A stretch of DNA of 64,000 bases, from contig NZ_FUZP01000001.1 in NCBI RefSeq assembly GCF_900167575.1, forward strand, positions 1,736,001 through 1,800,000. Direction: 5' to 3'. The DNA is from Okibacterium fritillariae (lineage in GTDB: Bacteria > Actinomycetota > Actinomycetes > Actinomycetales > Microbacteriaceae). A model generated the notes under the pieces. That model did not search any database, had not been told where the DNA came from, and saw nothing but the letters and a program-made list of their open reading frames with translations. The translations under genes were made by a program, and so were the position numbers. Position 1 is the first letter of the stretch, and every line of letters begins with the position of its first letter. Positions 1 to 8,403 of this stretch are shown piece after piece.

Positions 1-485
1 TCGAAGAGGACCAGCTCGACACGGTTCGCGGCTACCTGGCCGAAGCCGAGAAGCGCGGCGTCAAGATCGTGCTGCCGACCGACGTGGTCGTTGCAGCGAA
101 GTTCGACGAGACCGCCGAACACGTCACCCGCAGCGTCGACGCCATCGAGGACACCCCGTTCGGTGCGTCCGGGCTGGGTCTCGATATCGGGCCCGACACG
201 TCGGAGGCGTTCGCCGCCATCATCCGCGATTCGAAGACCGTGTTCTGGAACGGGCCCATGGGCGTGTTCGAGCTCACTCCCTTTGCAGCTGGCACGAAGG
301 CGATCGCCCAGGCGCTCACCGAAACCGATGGCCTCAGCGTCGTCGGTGGTGGCGACTCGGCTGCCGCGGTTCGCGCGCTCGGATTCACTGACGACCAGTT
401 CGGTCACATTTCGACGGGAGGCGGAGCGAGCCTCGAATTCCTCGAAGGCAAGCGTCTCCCCGGCCTGGAGGTACTCGGATGGTAA
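1..485 (+). CDS. pgk: Phosphoglycerate kinase, C-terminal part (5' end outside window)
   Basis: The reading frame enters at base 3 and gives about 160 codons before TAA. It catalyses ATP formation from 1,3-bisphosphoglycerate in lower glycolysis, in the cytosol. The visible part is the nucleotide-binding C-terminal domain: a GPMGVFE loop, then VVGGGDSAAAV and the terminal segment HISTGGGASLEFLEGK, all hallmarks of the family. The stop overlaps the start of tpiA by 7 bp, so the two are translationally coupled, as in the usual actinobacterial gap-pgk-tpi cluster; a gap gene just upstream is likely but lies outside the window. Confidence 0.97.
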   Translation, partial: EEDQLDTVRGYLAEAEKRGVKIVLPTDVVVAAKFDETAEHVTRSVDAIEDTPFGASGLGLDIGPDTSEAFAAIIRDSKTVFWNGPMGVFELTPFAAGTKAIAQALTETDGLSVVGGGDSAAAVRALGFTDDQFGHISTGGGASLEFLEGKRLPGLEVLGW

Positions 486-1267
486 ACACCCGCACCCCGC
501 TCATCGCGGGCAACTGGAAGCTCAACCTCGACCACCTGCAGGCCATCGCGTTCGTGCAGAAGCTGGCGTGGAGCCTCTCCGACGCCAAGCACGACCCGAG
601 CACCGTCGAGGTCGCCGTGTTCCCGCCCTTCACCGACATCCGTTCGGTGCAGACGCTGGTTGCGGCCGACAAGCTCCCCATCGCCTATGGCGCTCAGGAT
701 GTCTCGGAGCACGAGTCCGGCGCCTACACCGGTGAGATCTCCGCAACGTTCCTGCGCGCTCTCGAGTGCGGCTACGTGATCGTGGGGCACTCCGAGCGGC
801 GCACGCTGCACAACGAGACCGACGAGCAGATCGCCGGCAAGGTCGCTGCGGCCGTCGCGCAGAATGTCGTCCCCGTGATCTGCGTGGGGGAGACGAGCGA
901 CGACCTCGAGAAGCACGGCCCGAGTGCCGTGCCCGTGGCCCAGCTCAAGGTCGCTCTCTCGAAGATCTCGTCGACCGCCGATATCGTCGTCGCCTACGAA
1001 CCCGTCTGGGCCATCGGCTCCGGCCAGGCCGCCACACCCGAGCAGGCGGAGAACGTCGCCGCGGCACTGCGCGAGGTCATCCGCGAGACGCTGGGCGACG
1101 ATGTCGCCCAGAAGACGCGCATCCTCTACGGCGGTTCGGTCAAGGCCAACAACATCGCCGGTTTCATGCGTGAGCCCAACGTCGACGGCGCTCTCGTCGG
1201 CGGCGCCAGCCTCGACTTGAACGAGTTCTCGAGCATCGTGCGCTACCAGAAACATGTTGGTGTGTGA
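479..1267 (+). CDS. tpiA: Triosephosphate isomerase
   Basis: 262 residues, full family length. It interconverts dihydroxyacetone phosphate and glyceraldehyde 3-phosphate. The catalytic set is present: Lys14 in AGNWKLN, His104 in VIVGHSERR, and Glu174 in YEPVWAIGSG. The phosphate-binding LYGGSVK segment and the C-terminal GALVGGASL are also visible. The ATG lies inside the pgk stop region (7 bp overlap), which fixes the start. secG follows after about 80 bp. Confidence 0.98.
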   Translation: MVNTRTPLIAGNWKLNLDHLQAIAFVQKLAWSLSDAKHDPSTVEVAVFPPFTDIRSVQTLVAADKLPIAYGAQDVSEHESGAYTGEISATFLRALECGYVIVGHSERRTLHNETDEQIAGKVAAAVAQNVVPVICVGETSDDLEKHGPSAVPVAQLKVALSKISSTADIVVAYEPVWAIGSGQAATPEQAENVAAALREVIRETLGDDVAQKTRILYGGSVKANNIAGFMREPNVDGALVGGASLDLNEFSSIVRYQKHVGV

Positions 1268-1348
1268 CGTTTCGAGGTTTGACGCGCTTCTCCCGCTATA
1301 ATTGACGACGGTCGCCGGAATTCCGGTTCCGCCGTATGAAAGGCCCCC

Positions 1349-1600
1349 GTGGAAATTCTTCAGGTAGTACTGCTGGTTGTGCTCGGCATCACGAGCCTCC
1401 TGCTCACGTTCCTCATCCTCTTGCACAAGGGGCGAGGAGGCGGACTCTCCGACATGTTCGGTGGGGGTATGTCGTCGAACCTCGGGTCCTCCGGTGTCGC
1501 CGAACGAAACCTCAACCGCATCACGGTCATCCTGGGCCTGGTGTGGTTCGCCACCATCGTGGCGTTGGGTTTGATCACCAAGTTCCAGTCCGGCGTTTGA
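1349..1600 (+). CDS. secG: Preprotein translocase subunit SecG
   Basis: 83-residue inner-membrane protein starting at GTG. Two hydrophobic helices (about residues 3-22 and 55-76) flank a glycine-rich cytoplasmic loop containing KGRGGGLSDMFGGG, the recognisable SecG signature. It would join SecY and SecE in the protein-export channel. Its place after tpiA and before an RbpA-family gene is the usual arrangement in high-GC Gram-positives. The length is normal for the actinobacterial subfamily. Confidence 0.95.
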   Translation: MEILQVVLLVVLGITSLLLTFLILLHKGRGGGLSDMFGGGMSSNLGSSGVAERNLNRITVILGLVWFATIVALGLITKFQSGV

Positions 1601-1630
1601 TCGCCGAGTCAGACAGAAGGAGATAGGCAC

Positions 1631-2002
1631 ATGGCTGCAGGAGGAAGCGCAATCCGGGGATCCCGTGTTGGCGCAGGCCCCATGGGGGAGCAAGACCACG
1701 GATTCCACGCCGAGCGCGTGGCGGTGTCCTATTGGGATGCACTCGGCAACGAGACGGTTCGCCACTTCGCGGCGAACCTCCCCGACGAGGAAATCCCCGA
1801 AACGATCGACTGCCCGGCATCCGGTCTTCCCGCCGGTCGCGACCGTGCAAACCCGCCGGCGCTGTCGAAGCTCGAGCCCTACAAGACGCACCTCGCTTAT
1901 GTGAAGGAACGTCGCACCGAGGAAGAAGCCGAGCAGCTACTCGAAGAGGCTCTTCAGCAGCTCCGCGCCCGTCGCGGAACGCTCGCCTCGGCGAAGAAGT
2001 AG
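1631..2002 (+). CDS. RbpA-like RNA polymerase-binding protein, zinc-less paralogue
   Basis: 123 residues, preceded by an AGAAGGAGAT-type ribosome-binding site. It has the RbpA layout: an N-terminal RGSRVGAGP stretch like the RGMRLGAQS of the second copy (53178-53537), a central beta domain, and a C-terminal helical sigma-interacting region, KTHLAYVKERRTEEEAEQLL, matching RTHWDMLLERRTEAELEELL of the other copy. Unlike that copy, which has two CxxC pairs, it has a single Cys61, so it cannot build the same zinc site. The tryptophan before the sigma-interacting helix is replaced by leucine. RbpA binds RNA polymerase and principal sigma factors; whether this paralogue does so is inferred from similarity only. 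Confidence 0.8.
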   Translation: MAAGGSAIRGSRVGAGPMGEQDHGFHAERVAVSYWDALGNETVRHFAANLPDEEIPETIDCPASGLPAGRDRANPPALSKLEPYKTHLAYVKERRTEEEAEQLLEEALQQLRARRGTLASAKK

Positions 2003-2022
2003 CCGCTCACACAGTTCGTCCT

Positions 2023-2062
2023 ACAGAGAGGGCCGGGAATATACGTTCCCGGCCCTCTCTGT
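2023..2062 (+). terminator. Strong hairpin after the pgk-tpiA-secG-rbpA-like unit
   Basis: A perfect 17-bp inverted repeat (2023-2039 with 2046-2062) around a 6-nt loop, 20 bp after the RbpA-like stop. It is very GC-rich and lacks a long U tract, as is common for terminators in high-GC actinobacteria. Confidence 0.8.
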
Positions 2063-2233
2063 ATGTCTGCCCGCCCACCTGCGCTACCGTTTCGATCGCG
2101 GCGCACTGCTCGCCACCGACGTCGCCCGGCAGCGTGCATGGTGATCGTCAACCCCATCATCGACGGCAACGCTAACGGCGGTAGGAGCGCCGGAACCAGT
2201 GGCGTGCTGCAGAGCCTGGTTCCCTACGGCTGA
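2063..2233 (+). other. Gap after the secG/rbpA-like unit with a possible coding remnant
   Basis: Between the hairpin at 2023-2062 and the pgl terminator there is no convincing gene. A 56-codon frame runs from ATG 2063 to TGA 2233; its last 31 codons (from ATG 2138) read MVIVNPIIDGNANGG onward and look less arginine-rich than random antisense sequence here. In another frame, about 2080-2145, a short stretch reads RYRFDRGALLATDVARQRAW before a stop. Together these might be traces of a decayed gene. No ribosome-binding site or recognisable domain was seen, so no gene is claimed. Confidence 0.15.
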
Positions 2234-2258
2234 GTCCGCTCACCTCGCACTCACACAA

Positions 2259-2292
2259 AATCGCCTCCCCGCACTGTGGCGAGGAGGCGATT
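2259..2292 (-). terminator. Terminator of the pentose-phosphate operon
   Basis: A 10-bp perfect stem (2259-2268 with 2283-2292) just past the pgl stop in the minus direction. Read on the minus strand it is followed by a TTTTGTGTG run. It closes the tkt-to-pgl operon and faces the secG-side hairpin. Confidence 0.7.
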
Positions 2293-2313
2293 CAGTAGTT
2301 CGGTGAGGCGCGC

Positions 2314-3084
2314 CTAGTACGACGGCGAGATGAGCGACTCGGGCACTTCGGCCGCGGCATCCTGATCGACGAAGAAGACCGTGCGCTTGCGACCCTTGAT
2401 TCCGGCCACGGGGACCTCGTGGAAGCTCGCGCCCGCCATTCCGAGACCCAGTGCCGCCGCCTTGTCGGCGCCCGAGAGAACCAGCCAGATGCGGTCGGAG
2501 CCGTTGAGCACCGGACGCGTGAGGCTGAGACGCAGGGGAGGGGGCTTCGGCGCGTCGCGCACGGCCACCACGGGAACGTCTTTCACCGCCACCTCGGGGC
2601 GGTCGGGGAAGAGCGAGGCGATGTGCCCGTCGGGCCCGACGCCCAGGAACGTGATGTCGAAGCGGGGAACCTCATTGCCATCCATCGCGAACTTCGCGAG
2701 TTCGGCCGTGTAGACGGCCACGGCCTCGTCGAGATCGGCGACCTCATCGGATGCCGGGAACGGGTGGATGTTCTCGGCGGGCACGGGGATATGGTCGAGC
2801 AGGGCGGCTCGCGCCCCGACATCGTTCCGATCCTCGTGTCCAGCCGGCACGAAGCGCTCATCGCCCCACCAGAAGTGCACCCGAGACCAGTCGACGCTGT
2901 CGCGTGCGCTGGACTCGTTGATGGCGCTCATCACGCCGGTTCCGGCGCGACCTCCGGTGAGGACGATGTTCGCGGTACCCAAGTCGTCCAACAGGTCGAC
3001 GGTTTTGGTTATGAACCGGGCAGCTACCGATCCGAAGAGAGCGGTGTTGTCTGGGTGAACCAGCACACGTCGATCGTTGGTCAT
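2314..3084 (-). CDS. pgl: 6-phosphogluconolactonase
   Basis: 256 residues, typical length. It hydrolyses 6-phosphogluconolactone in the oxidative pentose phosphate pathway. Visible motifs: NIVLTGGRAGTG near residue 39-50, VHFWWGDERFVP near 70, and the LGVGPDGHIASLFP segment that marks this family (NagB/RpiA fold). The ATG lies directly against the opcA stop codon with no gap, so it is the last gene of the operon opcA follows zwf in. Function is secure from both motifs and the zwf-opcA context. Confidence 0.96.
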   Translation of the reverse strand: MTNDRRVLVHPDNTALFGSVAARFITKTVDLLDDLGTANIVLTGGRAGTGVMSAINESSARDSVDWSRVHFWWGDERFVPAGHEDRNDVGARAALLDHIPVPAENIHPFPASDEVADLDEAVAVYTAELAKFAMDGNEVPRFDITFLGVGPDGHIASLFPDRPEVAVKDVPVVAVRDAPKPPPLRLSLTRPVLNGSDRIWLVLSGADKAAALGLGMAGASFHEVPVAGIKGRKRTVFFVDQDAAAEVPESLISPSY

Positions 3085-4071
3085 CTAGTTTGAGCCTTTC
3101 GTGGGCAATTCCGCCTCGTCGAGCTGACCGAGACCAGTTGTGAGCACGTCGCCGTACAAATCGTCAGGATCGAGTCTACGCAATTCCTCGGCTAGGCAAT
3201 CGCGCAGGCTGCGACGTGGTAGGGCGAGATCGTGCGTCGGCTGGTTCGGCTGCACGAGCGTCGCCACGTTCGCCACGGGACGCTCGAGGTCGATGTCGCC
3301 CGAAGCCCGCGTCAAACGCACGCCATGGATGCCGGAGGAACCGGCTCCGCGCGAGGTCAACTCGTGCTTCACGTCGACCTTCAGCTGGAGCTTCAACCAC
3401 GCGGCGAGGAGAACCGTCGACGGCGAGTCGGCGGCGCCCGATACCTGAGCGTCGAGCACGGGCTCGTACGGCGGCTGGTCGAGCACGGCAGCGAGCTGGG
3501 CCCGCCACAGCGTCAGACGCGTCCACGCGAAGTCGGTGTCACCGGGCGCATAGGTGCGCGCCAGGTGCAGCAGAGCTTCGTGCGGGTCCTCCTGAGCCGA
3601 GGCATCCGTGATGCGGCGCTGGGCAATGCGGCCGAGGGGTGACGTGGAAGCCACTTCGGGAGCCTTGCCCGGCCACCAGGCCACGACGGGCGCGTCGGGC
3701 AGAAGGAGGCCGGTGATCAGGCTCTCCTCGTTATTGCCCGCTTCGCCGTAGGCCCGCAGGATGATGACCTCACTCGCGCCGGCGTCGCCGCCGACTCGGA
3801 TCTGTGCGTCGAGGCGAGCCGTCTTGGCGGCCGTGGCGGTCGCGGACGATCCCGCTGCCTCCTCGGGCTCCTTGGCCAGCACGATCACGCGCATGGGGTG
3901 CTCGCGTGACGCGTCGTTGGCTGCCTCGATCGCTACCTCTTCGGTGCCGAACTCGGCCGCGATCACGAGGGTGAGCACGCGTCCGAGGGCGACGGCGCCG
4001 CCCTCGTCGCGAATGGTGACGAGCTTCTTGGTGATCTTGCTCGTGGTCGTGTCGGGAAGATCGACGATCAT
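3085..4071 (-). CDS. opcA: Glucose-6-phosphate dehydrogenase assembly protein OpcA
   Basis: 328 residues beginning MIVDLPDTTTSKITKKL, the standard OpcA N-terminus. Known members bind glucose-6-phosphate dehydrogenase and promote its active oligomer; they occur in cyanobacteria and actinobacteria next to zwf. Here the start overlaps the zwf stop by 4 bp and the stop abuts pgl, so the three are translationally coupled. Segments LPDAPVVAWWPG (about residue 127) and RLTLWRAQLAA (about 185) are conserved OpcA features. No enzymatic motif is expected. Confidence 0.93.
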   Translation of the reverse strand: MIVDLPDTTTSKITKKLVTIRDEGGAVALGRVLTLVIAAEFGTEEVAIEAANDASREHPMRVIVLAKEPEEAAGSSATATAAKTARLDAQIRVGGDAGASEVIILRAYGEAGNNEESLITGLLLPDAPVVAWWPGKAPEVASTSPLGRIAQRRITDASAQEDPHEALLHLARTYAPGDTDFAWTRLTLWRAQLAAVLDQPPYEPVLDAQVSGAADSPSTVLLAAWLKLQLKVDVKHELTSRGAGSSGIHGVRLTRASGDIDLERPVANVATLVQPNQPTHDLALPRRSLRDCLAEELRRLDPDDLYGDVLTTGLGQLDEAELPTKGSN

Positions 4072-5612
4072 GGACGCCTCCAGGTTCGGCCGTCGCGGGC
4101 CATCAATTCATCGGCACCGGCGGGGCCCCAGGTGCCCGGCTGGTACTGCTCGAGCTTGCCGCCCTGCTTCGCCCAGAACTCCTCGATCGGGTCGAGGATC
4201 TTCCACGAGAGTTCGACCTCTTCGTGGCGGGGAAACAGGGGCGGGTCGCCGAGGAGCACGTCGAGGATCAAGCGCTCGTAAGCCTCGGGGCTCGCCTCGG
4301 TGAACGCGTGGCCGTAACCGAAGTCCATGGTCACATCGCGCACCTGCATGGCTGCACCCGGAACCTTCGAGCCGAACCGGATGGTGACGCCCTCGTCGGG
4401 CTGAACGCGGATCACGAGTGCGTTCTCACCGAGCTCGGACGTCTGGCTCTTCTCGAACAGGTACTGCGGCGCACGCTTGAAGACCACGGCGATCTCGGTC
4501 ACGCGGCGGCCGAGACGCTTACCCGCACGCAGGTAGAAGGGCACGCCGGCCCAGCGACGCGTGTTGATGTCGAGTCGCATGGCTGCGTAGGTCTCGGTAG
4601 TCGATTCGGGGTTCATCCCGTCTTCGTCCAGGAATCCGAGAACTTCTTCGCCACCCTGCCATCCGCCGGCATACTGGCCGCGGGCGGTCGAGGTGGAGAG
4701 GTCTTCGGGCAGACGAATCGCCGCGAGGACCTTCTCCTTCTCGGCGCGCAGGTCGGCCGCGTCGAAGGAGATGGGCTCCTCCATGGCGGTCAGCGCGAGA
4801 AGCTGCAGCAAGTGGTTCTGGATGACATCGCGGGCTGCGCCGATGCCGTCGTAGTAACCGGCACGGCCACCCACGCCGATGTCCTCGGCCATGGTGATCT
4901 GCACGTGGTCGACGTAGTTGGCGTTCCAAATCGGCTCGTACATCTCGTTGGCGAAGCGCAGGGCCAGGATGTTCTGGACCGTCTCCTTGCCGAGGTAGTG
5001 GTCGATGCGGAACACCGAGTCGGCCGGGAAGACCGACTCGACGACGGCGTTAAGCTCGCGAGCCGTCTTGAGGTCGCTACCGAAGGGCTTTTCGATGACG
5101 ACGCGGCGCCACTCGCCCTCGGCGGGTTCGGCCAGGCCCGAGCGGCGCAGCTGCTCGGTCACCAGCGGGAACGCCTTGGGCGGAATCGAGAGGTAGAACG
5201 CGTGGTTGCCCATCGTGCCCCGCTCGCGGTCGAGCTCGTGGATGGTCTCCTTGAGCTTCTCGAACGCCTCTTCGTCGCCGAACTCGCCCGGAACGAAGCG
5301 GATGCCCTGGGCGAGCTGCGCCCAGACCTCTTCGCGGTACTCGGTGCGGGCGTGCTGCTTCACGGCGTCGTGGACGACCTCCATGAAGTCCTGGTCTTCC
5401 CAGTCACGCCGAGCGAACCCGACCAGGGCGAAACCGGGGGGCAAGAGCCCCCGGTTCGCCAGGTCGTAGACCGCCGGCATGAGTTTCTTGCGGGAAAGAT
5501 CGCCGGTCACACCGAAGATGATCAGGCCGCTGGGCCCGGCAATCCGGTTGAGACGGCGGTCGGAGGGCAACCGCAGCGGGTTGAACTCCGGGGTGATTTC
5601 CACCGGGGACAT
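4068..5612 (-). CDS. zwf: Glucose-6-phosphate 1-dehydrogenase
   Basis: 514 residues, full length. It oxidises glucose 6-phosphate with NADP as entry to the oxidative pentose phosphate pathway. The dinucleotide-binding motif GVTGDLSRKKL is at residues 34-44, EKPFGSDL follows in the middle, and the substrate/active-site signature RIDHYLGKETVQN is intact. It lies 16 bp downstream of pgi and overlaps opcA by 4 bp. The start has the sequence CAAGGAG about 5 nt upstream, which supports it. Confidence 0.98.
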   Translation of the reverse strand: MSPVEITPEFNPLRLPSDRRLNRIAGPSGLIIFGVTGDLSRKKLMPAVYDLANRGLLPPGFALVGFARRDWEDQDFMEVVHDAVKQHARTEYREEVWAQLAQGIRFVPGEFGDEEAFEKLKETIHELDRERGTMGNHAFYLSIPPKAFPLVTEQLRRSGLAEPAEGEWRRVVIEKPFGSDLKTARELNAVVESVFPADSVFRIDHYLGKETVQNILALRFANEMYEPIWNANYVDHVQITMAEDIGVGGRAGYYDGIGAARDVIQNHLLQLLALTAMEEPISFDAADLRAEKEKVLAAIRLPEDLSTSTARGQYAGGWQGGEEVLGFLDEDGMNPESTTETYAAMRLDINTRRWAGVPFYLRAGKRLGRRVTEIAVVFKRAPQYLFEKSQTSELGENALVIRVQPDEGVTIRFGSKVPGAAMQVRDVTMDFGYGHAFTEASPEAYERLILDVLLGDPPLFPRHEEVELSWKILDPIEEFWAKQGGKLEQYQPGTWGPAGADELMARDGRTWRRP

Positions 5613-5628
5613 ACTGCTCCTTGTGTGC

Positions 5629-7251
5629 CTAACGCTCGGAAGCGTTCAGGGATTCGAAGAGTTTTTCGACATCCGCCTGCGCATCGGTGAGCGTGAGGGT
5701 GACGACTGGACGGCCGTGCTCGGCGAGCACGCTGGCGTCACCGGCGGCCTGAGCCTGGATGAGCTGGCCGAAGGTGAACGGACGTTCCGGAATCTCGAGG
5801 TCGACGTTCGAGACCTCGGTGATCTGCAGGAACACGCCGGCGGCGGGGCCACCCTTGTGGTACTGACCGGTGGAGTGCAGGAACCGAGGTCCCCATCCGA
5901 AGGTCACGGGGCGTCCGGCGCGCGCTGCGAGCAGGTCGCGGATGCCGTCGAGCTGGGGGAGGGCCAGGCGGTTGACATAGGCCTGGATGGCCACGTAACC
6001 GTCGGGTCCGACCTCGGCGAGCAGCGCGTCGACCACGGCCGAGACGCTCGAGGCGCCCGCGACCACGTTCGAGGTGCCGCGCACTTCGATGCCGCCGTCG
6101 ACGAAGGCCGGGGCCGTCGCTTCAGGGCGGGCATCGAGGAGACCGCGCGTCGCGACCTTGGCCGACTCGACGTCGGGCTGGTCGAACGGGTTGATCCCGA
6201 GCAGTCGGCCGGCGATCGCGGTCGCGTACTCCCACACCATCATCTGGGCGCCGAGCGTGCCCGACACGAGGATTTCTCCGTGGTGACGGTCGTGCTTCAG
6301 CAGGTGGTGCTGGTCGGCGTCGTCGACGAGGCGAACGATCTGCACGTCGGGGTAGCCCGCCGTGATCTCAGTCGACAGGGGTTCGAGCACGACGGGCAGA
6401 ATGCCGGTGCCCTGCTTGCCCGTGGACTCGGCGATGAGCTGTTCGGCCCAGTCGGCGAATCCGACGATGTGTGTTCCGTCGGACACGATGCCGAGCTTGT
6501 CGCGGCGGGGCGAGGTGCCCGCGATCGCGGCGGCCAGGATGAGCGCCGGGTTGTGGGCATCGTCGATGGCGATGTCGACGAGGGCCGACTCCGCTTCGTC
6601 GAGCAGCTCGTTGAGGTTCACGCCGGCGAGACCCGAGGGGACGAGACCGAAGGCGGTGAGCGCCGAGTAACGGCCGCCGACGTTGGGGTCGGCGTTGAAG
6701 ACCGTGTAGCCGGCCTCACGAGCCGACGCGTCGAGCGGCGAGCCCGGGTCGGTGACGACGATGATGCGCTCACGCGGGTCGATGCCGGCCTCGGTGAAGG
6801 CGTACTCGTAGGCACGGCGCTGGCTGTCGGTCTCGACCGTCGAACCGGACTTCGAGGACACCACGAGGGCGCTGGTCTCGAGGCGGTCGTTCAGGGCGGA
6901 CAGCACCTGTCCGGGGGCGGTGGAGTCGAGCACGGTGAGCTCGACATCCATCGTCTTGGTGATGACCTCGGGGGCCAGCGAGGAGCCGCCCATGCCGCCC
7001 AGGACGATGTGGTTGACACCACGCGCCGTGAGGGTTGCACGCAGCTCTTCGATCTGGGGGACGAGCGGTCGAGAGATGCTGACCGCTTCGACCCAGCCGA
7101 GGCGCTTGGATGCTTCGGACTCGGCGTCCGCGCCCCACAGGCTCGGGTTCTGAGCCGTGATACCGGAGGCCACGAGGTCGTCGACGAGGGTCGGGACGAC
7201 CTTCTGCACCGCCTCTTCGGCTGCGCCGGTCACATGGATCTTGAAACTCAC
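5629..7251 (-). CDS. pgi: Glucose-6-phosphate isomerase (tal-pgi fusion-type)
   Basis: 540 residues with two SIS-type sugar-phosphate domains. [15 protein letters not shown] (about residue 130) is the phosphate-binding loop, and [13 protein letters not shown] near the C-terminus carries His/Lys residues of the isomerase site. The sequence resembles the isomerase half of the bifunctional transaldolase/phosphoglucose isomerase proteins known in some actinobacteria and cyanobacteria, rather than the classic E. coli Pgi. Here it is a separate polypeptide whose ATG overlaps the tal stop by 4 bp. It feeds fructose 6-phosphate into or out of the pathway encoded around it. Confidence 0.93.
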   Translation of the reverse strand: MSFKIHVTGAAEEAVQKVVPTLVDDLVASGITAQNPSLWGADAESEASKRLGWVEAVSISRPLVPQIEELRATLTARGVNHIVLGGMGGSSLAPEVITKTMDVELTVLDSTAPGQVLSALNDRLETSALVVSSKSGSTVETDSQRRAYEYAFTEAGIDPRERIIVVTDPGSPLDASAREAGYTVFNADPNVGGRYSALTAFGLVPSGLAGVNLNELLDEAESALVDIAIDDAHNPALILAAAIAGTSPRRDKLGIVSDGTHIVGFADWAEQLIAESTGKQGTGILPVVLEPLSTEITAGYPDVQIVRLVDDADQHHLLKHDRHHGEILVSGTLGAQMMVWEYATAIAGRLLGINPFDQPDVESAKVATRGLLDARPEATAPAFVDGGIEVRGTSNVVAGASSVSAVVDALLAEVGPDGYVAIQAYVNRLALPQLDGIRDLLAARAGRPVTFGWGPRFLHSTGQYHKGGPAAGVFLQITEVSNVDLEIPERPFTFGQLIQAQAAGDASVLAEHGRPVVTLTLTDAQADVEKLFESLNASER

Positions 7252-8357
7252 TTGGCGGCCTCCAGAGCGGCGGTGACGGTGTCGAGCAGCTCGTTCCAGG
7301 AGACGATGAACTTCTCGACGCCCTCCTTCTCGAGCAGCGCGGTGACCTCGTCGTAGGAGACGCCGACGGCCGACAGGCGGTCGAGGATGGAGTTGGCCTC
7401 GTCGTAGGAACCGGTGATGGTGTCACCCGTGACCTCGGCGTGGTCGAACGTGGCCTCGAGCGTCTTCTCGGGCATGGTGTTGACGACGCCCGGGGCGACG
7501 AGCTGCGTCACGTAGAGCGTGTCGGGCAGCTCGGGGCTCTTGACACCCGTCGAGGCCCACAGGGGGCGCTGCTTGTTCGCGCCGGCCTGCAGCAGCACCT
7601 GGGCGCGCTCGGAGTCGAAGCTCTGCTCGAAGACCTCGTAGGCGAGCTGCGCGTTGGCGACGCCGGCCTTGCTCTTGAGCGACAGGGCCTCGTCGGAACC
7701 GATGGCGTCGAGGCGCTTGTCGATCTCGGTGTCGACGCGCGACACGAAGAACGAGGCGACGGAGTGGATGGTCGACAGGTCGCGGCCGGCCTCCTTGGCC
7801 TTCTCGAGACCGGTCAGGTAGGCGTTGATGACCTCGCGGTAACGCTCGAGCGAGAATATGAGCGTGACGTTGACGCTGATGCCCTCTGCGATGACGGCCG
7901 TGATGGCTTCGAGGCCCTCGATCGTCGCGGGGATCTTGATCATGGCGTTGGGGCGGTCGACCTTGGCCCAGAGTGCCTTGGCCTCGGAGATCGTTCCGGC
8001 GGCGTCGTGGGCGAGGCCCGGCTCGACCTCGATCGACACGCGGCCGTCGAAGCCCTTGGAGGCGTCGTAGACGGGGCGGAAGATGTCGGATGCGTTGGCC
8101 ACGTCGTCGGTGGTGATCTCGAACACGGCGGCGGTCACGTCTTTACCCGCGGCGGCGAGTTCGCGGACCTGCTCGTCGTAGGCCTCACCCTTGGACAGCG
8201 CCGAGGCGAAGATCGTGGGGTTGGTGGTCACGCCGACGACGTTGCGCTCGGCGATCAGCTTCTGCAGGCCTTCGGACTTGATGCGCTCGCGCGACAGGTC
8301 GTCGAGCCAGATGCTGACGCCGGCGGCGGACAGCTGTGCGGTGTTGGTTTCAGTCAT
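7248..8357 (-). CDS. tal: Transaldolase
   Basis: 369 residues, the length of the actinobacterial (TalB-like, subfamily 2) enzymes. It transfers a dihydroxyacetone unit between sugar phosphates in the non-oxidative pentose phosphate pathway. [16 protein letters not shown] near the N-terminus and the lysine-containing [10 protein letters not shown] segment (Schiff-base Lys) are diagnostic, as is [20 protein letters not shown] near residue 270. A GGAGAACAG stretch lies just before the ATG. It follows tkt by 46 bp and is coupled to pgi by ATGA. Confidence 0.97.
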   Translation of the reverse strand: MTETNTAQLSAAGVSIWLDDLSRERIKSEGLQKLIAERNVVGVTTNPTIFASALSKGEAYDEQVRELAAAGKDVTAAVFEITTDDVANASDIFRPVYDASKGFDGRVSIEVEPGLAHDAAGTISEAKALWAKVDRPNAMIKIPATIEGLEAITAVIAEGISVNVTLIFSLERYREVINAYLTGLEKAKEAGRDLSTIHSVASFFVSRVDTEIDKRLDAIGSDEALSLKSKAGVANAQLAYEVFEQSFDSERAQVLLQAGANKQRPLWASTGVKSPELPDTLYVTQLVAPGVVNTMPEKTLEATFDHAEVTGDTITGSYDEANSILDRLSAVGVSYDEVTALLEKEGVEKFIVSWNELLDTVTAALEAAK

Positions 8358-8403
8358 TTTCTTCTGTTCTCCTTGTTGCTCGGTGGTCTGATCGTGGGAG
8401 CGA

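Noticed and set aside
5479-7356. A 625-codon plus-strand frame opposite pgi
   Set aside because: Antisense shadow of pgi; Arg/Gly/Asp-rich with no family match, and pgi is unambiguous on the minus strand.
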